DNA from: Dendrophyllia cribrosa
Taxonomy: Eukaryota > Cnidaria > Anthozoa > Scleractinia > Dendrophylliidae
Assembly (NCBI GenBank): GCA_024195265.1
Contig: JAJLRJ010000006.1
Span: 25,190,770-25,254,769, forward strand
Length of the DNA stretch: 64,000 nt
Reading direction: 5' to 3'
Positions 51,313 through 60,349 of this stretch are shown piece after piece. How positions within the stretch are numbered: the first letter of the stretch is position 1; each line of letters opens with the position of its first letter. A program made the translations under genes and the position numbers. The notes beneath the pieces are model-generated. The model did not search any database. It saw nothing but the letters and a program-made list of their open reading frames with translations, and was not told where the DNA came from.

Positions 51313-52580
51313 TTATGCATCATGCGCGTCAATCTTTTCTTTCAGTGAAAAGTCCGACAACTTACTCTTGAAGGAATGCTTCATTCCATTTAAATAATTT
51401 AAATTCCTTTTAAGAGCATTAATCAGAACTGGAAAGTCGAATTTGTCACCATTGTGAGCGACAACAACTACCTGGAATGGGCGAGGCTTCTGTTGAAGAA
51501 AATTGCAAAAATCAGTAACACACTGAGTCTGCGATACCTCTGCCAGTTCTTCTGCTCTCATCAACAACGTTTTTCTACCGTTACGAAACTCTACGCTGAT
51601 ACCGTGAACCTGCGTCGCCGACTGAGCAATAATTCGATGCACCAGAAAAAAGATTTACTGAAAATTGATCACTTTCAGCATTGGTGGGGTGCATGAAATT
51701 TGCAGAATTTCAGATTTCCGGTCAAGACCTGTTGTTTCTATATCAAAGGACAAGAAGAGATAGTTTAGTAAGGTGATAGGTAATTCGATTTCCGGACTGT
51801 TTCCTTCATTTGATTTTGGGAAAGCATCTGTGTAATCATTAAACTCCTCCTTTCTCATGCTTGATTTAAGACCATTCATAGTTGCATTGGTAATGGTAGG
51901 TTTTTCTTTGTCGGTTTGCCGCAATCCAAAAAAAAAAAAAAGAATAGTTTTGTACCCTGAAGAAGGCAACATTGCCGGAACGTCGGTAGAGAAAAATTAT
52001 ATGAACAGCGTCAATTTCAACATTTTGTTCATTTCATGCTGCAATCCAATGCCGCTTTCATATGTTACTCCTTCGCGTGCTTCCACCGAATTCTTTCCTT
52101 GGTTCCTTTTCTTTCGAAAGTTTCCTCTTGCTCTTTTGAACTCATAGGTTGATCTTCTGTCGGCGTCGTTTTTCCTTTCTATCTTCTTAGTGTACTGTTC
52201 GGTAACAGAATCGGCGATAGACCCATTTTTTTTCTGAGGACGGTGTGATGTACATGTGCTCTTCGTTGAATTAGCCGATTCCTGCCGCGGTTCGAAAGTC
52301 ACTACTTTGGGACTTTCCATAGTGCCTGAGGTTTGGAGCTTTCGATCCAACAACGCTGTTTATGCATTCATTACGCTGCGGTGAGCCGTCAGGCGTTAGC
52401 TTCTTTGCCGATGCCTCAGACATGAATGGCCAAAGAGCCCCTTCAAGGCTCGCGCGCAGGTCTTCGCTCTTCAAGTCCTTGCCTCCGTGAAGATATCCAT
52501 GCTTGTGGCTTTCTGGATCTTTCTTGTATCCACACCAAGAGGTGCTCTGTTGTTCTGCAGAATGATACGTCTTTTGTTAT
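51313..52580 (-). pseudogene. Mutator-like C-terminal domain joined to a DnaQ-type exonuclease (decayed)
   Basis: Read leftward: GYLHGGKDLKSEDLRASLEG, PFMSEASAKKLTPDGSPQRN and SVVGSKAPNLRHYG, the tail of a Mutator-like transposase-type domain found in many invertebrate genomes. After a frameshift at about 52,310 comes a basic linker (STYEFKRARGNFRKKRN). A TAA at 51,997-51,999 lies beside inserted Penelope-like sequence. Then Exo I LSFDIETTGL, a TAA at 51,655-51,657, and Exo II VVAHNGDKFDFPVLI. The DEDD exonuclease is recognisable, but the reading frame is broken three times and the N-terminus is missing. Such fusions with exonucleases are mobile-element genes; the exact superfamily is unsure. 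Confidence 0.6.
51957..51984 (+). ncRNA. Hammerhead-like motif (Penelope-type)
   Basis: CTGAAGA (51,957-51,963), stem GGCA/TGCC (51,965-51,968 and 51,973-51,976), then GGAAC and GTC (51,977-51,984), with GAAAC altered to GGAAC. A poly(A) run lies just upstream. It coincides with the point where the exonuclease frame is disturbed, so a short Penelope-derived insertion is likely. Confidence 0.4.
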
Positions 52581-52659
52581 TTTCTGGACAAAGAGACCAT
52601 CGACATGGCTGCATTACAGCGTAATAGCGTGACATCGAGAGCATAATGTTATTACAACT

Positions 52660-52815
52660 AGTAGTGATAAGCTTACCCGCCCTGGCTCACCCCCCAGGCC
52701 CCCAAAAACCTAAACAAATCCCCTTCTGGCTCACCTTGTTTCGCCAGGAGGGACTTTTATGTTTAGGTCTTTGGGTCTGGGGGGTGAGCCAGAGCCGGGT
52801 AAGCTCATCACTACT
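52660..52815. mobile_element. 156-bp foldback element
   Basis: Arms of about 60 bp: AGTAGTGATAAGCTTACCCG at left is mirrored as CGGGTAAGCTCATCACTACT at right. CTGGCTCACCCCCCAG is also mirrored. It lies between the exonuclease fragment and the polymerase start. Confidence 0.8.
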
Positions 52816-52980
52816 AACTCGACCAAGGGGCACCTCACTCGCCTGCGGCTACTGATCAGGTTAATTTTCATCAATTGAAGAAATATAAACCCCTATGTAT
52901 AAGACCGATCTGCCTCACCCTCCTTATGGCTTCCACGAGAGACAACACACTCGCCTTTGAACTACAGACTCGTGCTTTCT

Positions 52981-53596
52981 TTAACCCTATTCGGCCTGGG
53001 GAGGGGGGGGGGGGGGGGGGGGGCGGGGCACAAAGTGCCCGCGCTAACTTTCAACGTTCATAACTTCTTTAATATGTATTCAAACGCCATCAAACTTTGT
53101 GACTTTTCCTAAAGTTTATCTGGCAACAATTTCATATGACAATTTTTTGATCACGTGACTTGATGTTTCCATGGCCACAAGATTTTGACAGCCATGTTTT
53201 TTTGAAATTTGCATATTTATACCTTTGAATGAAGAAAACCAATGTTTATTGGTATAACTTTTGTATTTATACGTCATTTAGCGTTTATTTATTGCCTTTG
53301 ATTAATTTTGCGTCAATTTGGACGGTGTTTAAGAGGTTTTAAAAATTTTCAGAAATCCAAGATGGCGGATCCAAGATGGCGGCCGTATAACTAATTACCT
53401 ATTAACTACGTCATATGACGTCATCGTTTCATTGTGCGGACCGCAAAGGAGACAGTTTTGGACGTACTATGTACCCTCTAGGTTTCATTGTCGTAGCCTT
53501 AATGTTCTCGAAGTTACGAAGGGGGGGGGGGGGGGGGGCACAATGTGCCCCCCCAGGCTCAGGATCTCAAAAAAAGCCCAGGCTGAATAGGGTTAA
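52981..53596. mobile_element. TTAA MITE inserted in the polymerase gene
   Basis: TTAA at 52,981-52,984 and 53,593-53,596; TIR CCCTATTCGGCCTGGG mirrored as CCCAGGCTGAATAGGG. G runs at both interior edges. The interior has AAGATGGCGGATCCAAGATGGCGGCC. It is related in plan to 3003-4685 but a different subfamily. It splits the N-terminal part of the polymerase gene, so it arrived after the viral element. Confidence 0.85.
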
Positions 53597-56500
53597 TTCG
53601 CTGCGCAGCTATAAGATGACTGTTCCACCCAACTACCCCACAAAGGATCTCTCATTGTTTTACGATGAGATCGAACCTGAGCTTCTTAGAGTAATTAGAA
53701 TAGTAGTTAAACGTTTAGGCCCAGTTAAGGTTTACTTTACTAAGCGAATTAAACTTAGAAAAGATACAAATAAGGGCACTGAGTACACAAACTTTTTCTT
53801 CAGGCAAGATGTGCCATTTATTATTAACAACTATAACCCAGAAAAAAATCATAGAAAACCTTAATACCGCAGTGAACAAAAACAAAGAACTGATCTCGTA
53901 TTGGGTTGAAAGAGACTCAAGGTGGGTTGTTGACAGGCTTTTGAACGTTTATCTTGACTTTGCAAAAAACGTGCCAATAGGAGGCGGTTCATATATCCCT
54001 CTTCCTCCAAAGCTCAAAGCTAAACATGCTATTTAAAAACATCAAAAACAAAGACCATGCTTGTTTGCCTTGGGCTTTGAGAGCTGCACTTTTCCCCACT
54101 GATAAAATTCTGATAGACCAGCAGATATCCAACAAACGACGGTTTGGACTTCACAGGCATTCCCTTCGCAACGCCTTTGCAGGAAATACCGAAGGTCGAG
54201 AAACTGAACAACATTGCAATCAATGTTCTCGGTTGGCAAGAAGGAAGAGCAGTGCTGTACGATGTCAGCGACATGGAAGGCCAGGAGATCCCAAGGATCA
54301 ATGTAATGCTCCCAACTGACGCATACAGAAGCCACTACTGCGATATCAAAAGCCTAGGCAGGCTTCTCCGAGAACAACACTCCAAAGACAACCAGGTTCA
54401 CTTCTGTGTGAGATGCTTGCAAGGCTTCTCATCAGACAGGGTTCTCAAAGACCATCTCCTCTACTGCAAAGGAGCAAAGGGTCGTGCAGTTAGAGTCGAG
54501 ATGCCCAAGAAAGGCGAACACATGCTTCGCTTTGAGAACTACCAAAAGCAGATAAAGGCGCCCTTCATAATCTACGCTGATTGTGAAAGCCTAATCCAGA
54601 AGATGGACACATGTAAACCATTCCCTCAACAAAGCAGTACCACCAAGACCGAGGTTCACAAACCCTGCGGCTTCAGCTTCGTTGTTGTCAAATCGGATGG
54701 CGCGTCAGGCAAGCCATATCTCTATAGAGGGGAGAACGCTGTGCGAGAGTTTCTGACTACTCTTCTTGGAGTGGAAAAGGCAATCAGAGAAACCTCAAGC
54801 AGAATGCTCCACTACAAATGACAAAAGAAGACTGGAAAGACTTCAACACAGCCAAAAAATGCAACATCTGTCACAAAAACTTAATCAAACACAACACAAG
54901 AGACGCGGTAGAATTCTTCGACGCAACCACAGGAGAATACTTCGGCCTTATTCACAGGAACACAAACAGATGTTACTCCAAAATCATCAAACTCACGACT
55001 CAAGACCATGAAGGCAAGTGTATCATCGACAAGTGGCACCCAAGATTGCCAAAGCCCGACGATGAGATTGAAGACGACTGTTGCTTCTGCGGCGAGCCTC
55101 TATTACACGACAGTTTTAGAGATGCAGTAAGAGACTATTGTCACATCTCAGGCAAATACCGCGGTGCTGCCAACAACTCTTACAACAGAAGTCTTTTCAG
55201 AATTAAGCCCAATCAAATCATCGTCCCCGTTGTCTTTCACAACCTGAAAGGCTACGACGCTCACCATCTTATGCAGCAAATCACAGAGTTTGCTTCTGAT
55301 CTGAAATGCATCCCCACGAACATTGAGAAGTACATCTTATTCTCCCTAGGCAAGCTGAGGTTCATAGACAGTTGTCAGTTCTTGCAAGCAAGGCCTAAAC
55401 AGCCTTGTTGGATCAAACAAACCAGAGGACTCCGAGATTACAAAGCAACATGAAGCGGATCCAGCAATTAAGAAGAAGCCTTCTTCTCCAAAAGGGCGTC
55501 TACCCTTACGAATACATGGACTCTTTCGAGCGATTCGAAGAAGAGTCTTTACCCCCGAAAGAGGCCTTCTACAGCAAGCTCAAAATAGAGCACATTAAAT
55601 ATGAAGACTACGAACACACTCAATGGGTGTGGGATACCCTCGCATGCAAGAATCTCTGAGAGTATCACGATCTTTATCTGCGATCAGATGTCTTGCTCCT
55701 TGCAAATGTGTATGAGAACTTTACGAAAACGTGCCTCAAAAACTACGGCCTATAGACCCCGCACACAACCACACCAGTCCTGGTTTGAGTTGGAATGCGT
55801 TGTTGAAATACATGAACATTGAGCTGGAGCTCCTGACCGACTACAACATGCATATCTTCATCAAAAAGGGAATGAGAGGCGGCATATTCACAGAGATGAA
55901 GCGCTACAGCAAGACGAACAACCCATACCTCACCGACCACAACCCAGAGGAAGAGATGTTCTATATCATCTACCTCGATGCAAATAACCTCTATGGTTGG
56001 GCCATGAGACAGCCGCTTCCCGTTGGCAACTTACATGGGCCCGAGAGATGCCAACCGAAGAGCAGATCATGAAGTTACGACCAGACAGAAAGCGCGACTT
56101 CATCCTCGAGGTTGACCTGGAGTACCCAAAAGAGCTCCACGACAAGCACAACTTATACCCTCTCGCCCCGGAGTGGTCACAGGTTCCCAGTGAGTGAATG
56201 TCGCCATACCAAATATCCCTCGCGAGAGAGCTGCATCAAGGGAAGGACAGGACAGAAAAGCTATACTCCTCACGTTAAAAGACAAGCACAACTATGTCCT
56301 TCACTACAGGAATCTCCAGAAATATCTCAAGCTCGGGATGAAGCTGAAGAAGGTGCACAGGGTGTGTGTTTCGACCAGAAGGCCCGGATGGAGCCCTACA
56401 TCAGACTGAACACAGAGCTTAGAAAACAAGCCACATCAGAGTTTGAAAAGAACTTTTTCAAACTCATGAACAACTCAGTCTTCGGCAAGATGATGGAAAA

Positions 56501-56637
56501 CCTCAGGACTCGCACCGACGGAAGGCTTGTTCGAGCGGATGAGACAGACAAGCTGAGGAAGCTAATCGCTAACTCGCCATACGCAAGAGCATTGCTCTTC
56601 CGAGAGAGTATTGCTGGCATCCAGATACACAAAGACA

Positions 56638-56820
56638 TAAGTAGTTATAGTATTAAATTTACTGTAAGGATTTAGAAATATTGTGAAATATATGGAAGTA
56701 AGCTTAGTGTTACACGTAATATGTCATGGTTTGTAATGTTTTTGTGATTCCTTTTTTTCTGTAATGTAACATTATTGTTTCTTGTTTAAATAAAAAAAAA
56801 AAAAAAGATACACAAAGACA
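56638..56820 (+). mobile_element. Poly(A) retroposon with 15-bp target duplication
   Basis: AGATACACAAAGACA occurs at 56,623-56,637 and again at 56,806-56,820; the inserted body ends in AATAAA plus a run of A. This is the signature of LINE-machinery retroposition. The body, about 165 bp, has no frame and could be a 5'-truncated LINE, SINE or UTR piece. Skipping the insert rejoins polymerase coding sequence on both sides. Confidence 0.85.
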
Positions 56821-57261
56821 AGATAAGGCCGTTCTACACAGGCATGTGCGTGCTAGATCTGAGCAAGACCCTGATGTACGACTTCTACTACAACCACCTG
56901 GATCTGAGGTATGGCTCTAGATGTCAGCTTCTCTACACCGACACAGATTCCCTGCTTCTGGAAATCAAGACAGAGGACGTCCACAAGGACATGGAAAACG
57001 ACCTCAACCTCTACGACACGAGCGACTTCCCAAAGGACCACTTCCTTCATAGTCAAGAGAAAAAGAAGGTCATTGGTAAAATGAAGGACGAGTTGGATTT
57101 CAGACGATGGAGTCTACACGCTTGCATATGGTCATGCACAAAGATATTGGTGGCTGCTGAGTGAAAGGCGGCACAACAAGCAGCTCCTCACGGACGAAGC
57201 CCCGCTTGGGGCTATCGAAAAGGTAATACAGGACCGGCTTGTTTGGTTTGGTAACAACCCT

Positions 57262-58120
57262 TTAAATGTTGTAGACCTTTAAAGACCAGATTGGGTCGGT
57301 CGCTCGTCTACCGCCCCCTTCCAGCTCTCCAGGCTGGTACAAATATCTCACACTCAACCGGGGAGGAAGCTTTTTTCCCGTTCAACCCCACAAGTCTCAA
57401 ATATGGAGTAGAGGGTTTGGCTGACACGGCTTTCTCTTTGATTGCTTCCGCAGGCTTCTTTCCCGTCAAACGAGTTACTTCATTGTTCAAAGCTGATACA
57501 ACTTCAGCAAGTCTTTTAACCCATTCAGTCGACCTCTGGCCGGAGGGCAGTCGCATTTCAACAGCATACTGGTGGCCAAACAAGCGTTCGGCCAGGGTTC
57601 GGTTGAATCTTTCAACTATCGCTTGGTCTCGGTGGATATCAACACGTCCACGACGAATAGCAGTTTTGTTGTTTTCCAAAACCTTAGTTACAGCACCCAT
57701 AAACTCACGCCTAGGGTCGACCTGCAGCAGTTGAGGCCATTTCAAAGGCCCTCGTCTGTGAATCTTCTGAAAGGCCTTTGAAACCTCATCAGACTCTTTC
57801 AAGGTCAAGGAATCTGCTTCTTTGTAACGGCTAGCCATCGTCAAAGCGTATTTATAAACTTTGCGCCCTCGAGGAAGTTTGCCGTGAGGCAAAAAAAGGA
57901 GGTCTGCTTGATGCACCGCATTAGGCGAGAAGACATCAAACTTTGGTCGAGGAATGTAGCGTGGCGCGGGAAGGAATGTTTGCCAAAGGGCTTCCTTGAC
58001 GAGCCACTTTTGTGCAGTCTCATCGTCAACCTTAGCCGCGGCAGCAAGCTTTTTCACAGCGGCAAGCCTTTTCCAATAGCCTTGTGGGCTGTAGTAGGTC
58101 TTTGAGAGTTTTGCATCCAT
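57262..58120 (-). pseudogene. Retroviral-type (rve) integrase of Polinton-like element
   Basis: From ATG 58,120 the frame has HQADLLFLP (Asp 73), LLQVDPRREFMGAV (Asp 135) and DIHRDQAIVERFNRTLAERL (Glu 170), giving a DD34E triad, followed by WVKRLAEVVSALNNEVTRLT and a chromodomain-like end. A few residues normally found before ASRYKEA (around residue 95) appear deleted. A one-base shift at about 57,360 diverts the frame, and the adjacent frame gives a plausible original end (ATDPIWSLKVY) at 57,262. The enzyme inserts the linear viral genome into host DNA. The catalytic residues are present, but the C-terminal shift and deletion suggest decay. It converges on the polymerase gene. Confidence 0.93.
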
Positions 58121-58129
58121 ATCATATAT

Positions 58130-58325
58130 TTAGGATTTAAAGAAATAAACCCTTGCATTTTTCAAGTTTTTTTTTAGATCGATCTGAACTTGTCTGTTCT
58201 TCCTCTGCTTCTTAAAAAAGCGAGGCAACTTGTGAGAAGAATAAACTGCTGGTTAAAACTCAAACAGAAGCGATGCTGACAAATCCGAAAAATCTGATCA
58301 CTTCGTCTAGAGTGTCGTTACCCAT
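58130..58325 (-). pseudogene. Small element protein remnant
   Basis: ATG 58,325 is preceded by CTTTTATATACAACC, the element's start-proximal motif. The first 21 codons (MGNDTLDEVIRFFGFVSIAS) end at a TGA; the continuing sequence in other frames gives a hydrophobic then a basic stretch to 58,130. It is supported mainly by the promoter motif and position. Confidence 0.35.
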
Positions 58326-58374
58326 GGTTGTATATAAAAGATTTTTAAAACTTAATTGTCTTTCTTTATGGGAT

Positions 58375-58802
58375 TTAAAGAAATCGAAAGGCTGCATACC
58401 CAAGTACAAGCGCGCCAGTGCCAATAAACAGGAGCTCGCCTTGCTTCTGCTTTTCGCTAGGCTGATAGAAGTCAGAGAACTCGGGCTCTTGGGGAGGTGT
58501 TATTTGTTGGTCTCGGTGGGTTTGGCTGTAGAGCACCAGTGCTTTGTCGGTTTTAGTGAAATTTTGTTTCGCTTGAATTTGATCCGATCGTTGGTTGTAA
58601 TCCAGTCGAGTTGCTCTGCGCGGTCTTTTTGATATTTAGCTAAGGCCTCCTGGTATTTTTCGAGAGCTTTGTTGTGTCTGACTCTCTCTTCATCCGCAGC
58701 TTCGGAATCATCACCGGCTATATATTTTGCGAGATAATTGCCGCCAGTGAATGCGGCTGCATTGAGAACTGCTCCAACTCCCATGATAACAAAGCTGGTC
58801 AT
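58375..58802 (-). pseudogene. Small membrane-associated element protein (frameshifted)
   Basis: ATG 58,802 follows TTTATATACACAAC. The N-terminus has a hydrophobic segment (SFVIMGVGAVLNAAAF), then a charged helix with ALEKYQEALAKYQKDRAEQL. The frame breaks near 58,590. The adjacent frame continues with PEFSDFYQPSEKQKQGE and a C-terminal hydrophobic segment LLFIGTGALVLGYAAFRFL ending at 58,375. Two membrane segments flank a coiled-coil middle. Such proteins recur next to the integrase in related elements. Confidence 0.55.
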
Positions 58803-58822
58803 TGTTGTGTATATAAATGTTT

Positions 58823-59045
58823 TTAAATCGAGGTGGGGAGAATTTTCTGGTCCTCAAGGTATTGCTTCAATGCAATGCTTCCCGCCATAACCATTGTAAA
58901 CTTTACGTAGTTCATCACATTCGAGCTGGGATCAGCTGTAAATGTTTTTTTTTAACGGTTTTTTACCAATCCATTCAATACCAGCGACAAGGCCAGTGAT
59001 TGTGGCGGCATCAAGAACAGATTTCACAAGCTTGCTGTCAAACAT
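58823..59045 (-). pseudogene. Small membrane protein (frameshifted), last gene of the viral element
   Basis: ATG 59,045 follows CTAATATACACACACC. The first 37 codons contain VLDAATITGLVAGIEWIGKK, a likely membrane helix. The frame is lost at a homopolymer (T9 on the plus strand, about 58,945). The adjacent frame continues with NYVKFTMVMAGSIALKQYLE and ends at 58,823. This is the rightmost recognisable gene of the viral element. Confidence 0.5.
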
Positions 59046-59990
59046 GGTGTGTGTATATTAGAAGACTTAACTTTTTAATCATTTAGATGAACAGAATAAC
59101 CATCCGAAGAAACGCTGACATCGTATATGTTTTGTTAAAACAAGGCAAAATAATTTTGAAGCAAAGACAACTGAAGGTTTTCTGTTCAGCGAATGGTATC
59201 CGTTTCAGCCTAAAATAACCACACAAAGATAAAACACAAGGGTATATTAAATTGTCTCTATAATATTCAAGAGAATATTACCGCTTTAAAGGCATCTGAA
59301 AAGCTAAATATCTCTGAAAAATTGCAGTTTCCTCAGTAACAAGGGAAGAAGTATAAACCATTCAATCGACTCTTGTAGTCTCAAGAAGTACTCACGAACT
59401 CTCTTGGTACATTTGCTGCGATCACAGCCGCTTCCGGAACCCTGCTGATCGTTTGCAGCTCGACTTTTGAACTCCATTCAGCGAAATAAAGCTCTGGCTT
59501 TCGATCGACACACTGCATGTTCGGTGAGCTACCATTGATGATTCTCCCGTCGACGTACTGTAGTGGGCTTTCATAGCCTCAGGATTACAAAATCTGGCTC
59601 TTTTTCAACGATTCTACATTTTTTTAGGCACAAATTACGGTGAGACAACAGCACTGGCCAATTGTCTCTACAGCTTGCAATTGTTTACACTTTGTGCTCA
59701 GTAATGATCAGCGGATACCAAAAGGGGGCAGCAGGGCACCCAGCAGGGGCAGCTCTTTTTAAAATTCCAAAATTCCACGACTTTTCACCAGGATATGCGT
59801 GTGTTTAATTTTTTTTTTAAATCTATTAAAATGTTTGTGCAACTGTACAGCATTCTGAGCCTCTAATTATGTCAAATTTGAATGTTTCTAGAATAAATTA
59901 TAAAAAGATGAGGTCTAATCTGAAATACACAGGGTTTTCCCTTCATTATATTTTGGACAATCAGATCCAGAATATTTCAGAGGCAAAGAG
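59046..59990. other. Right flank of the viral element
   Basis: No gene and no inverted copy of the left flank (37.7-38.0 kb) found. The right terminus of the viral element is therefore not defined. Confidence 0.4.
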
Positions 59991-59994
59991 TATC

Positions 59995-60349
59995 CTACCT
60001 AAAAGCATACGTGAAACCACCCAGGATTCACCACAAGTGGAAAACAAACTTCGCGTGTACATACCTTCGTGCAATCCCACAATTTCCATTACAAACGCTA
60101 TCAAAACTATAACATTGCCAAAAGTGATTTTCTTCTTAACGTTTATTAATTAAAATATGTTACCCTAAAACATACGCGAAGCCTCCCAAGATTCACCACA
60201 CTTGTTTGTTTAAAAACTTTACCGGAACTCCACGAGTGAAAAACAAACTGCACGTGTACATACCTTTGTGCGGTCACGCAAATTCAATTACAAGCGCTTT
60301 CACAACCATATCGGTGCACGATAGTGCCTTTCTTCGTAATATTTATAAA
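59995..60349. repeat. Two copies of a roughly 180-bp tandem repeat
   Basis: Copies start near 59,998 and 60,165, each with CATACGTGAAACCACCCAGG-like, GAAAAACAAACTGC and GTGTACATACCTTCGTGC words. A third copy lies at about 63,255-63,415 beyond the inserted element. Confidence 0.75.

Larger units (their letters stand above)
52895..57160 (+). pseudogene. Protein-primed family B DNA polymerase (many breaks)
   Basis: From ATG 52,895 the pieces give DLPHPPYGFHERQHTR, then (after a MITE) NYPTKDLSLFYDEIE and NVPIGGGSYIPLPPKL, a zinc-finger-like CVRCLQGF...HLLYC, Exo I FIIYADCESL (about 54,565), a second zinc site CNICHKNL/CCFCGEPL, Exo II HNLKGYDAH (about 55,240), KGVYPYEYMDSFERFEE, motif A YLDANNLYGWAM (about 55,970), motif B KLMNNSVFGKM (about 56,465) and motif C YTDTDSL (about 56,937), ending [10 protein letters not shown]. 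This is the pPolB of Polinton-like and adintovirus-like elements, which replicates the linear genome from a terminal protein. Breaks: at least nine frame changes or stops, the MITE at 52,981-53,596, a retroposon at 56,638-56,820 and an apparent deletion near 57,095. Non-functional. Confidence 0.93.

Noticed and set aside
57170..57282. Extension of the polymerase frame beyond the TLAYGH end
   Set aside because: It runs antisense into the conserved end of the integrase gene and does not resemble a polymerase C-terminus.
37723..59600. Terminal inverted repeats of the viral element
   Set aside because: Left and right flanks were compared by eye and no shared inverted sequence was found. The ends may be lost or lie outside the stretches compared.
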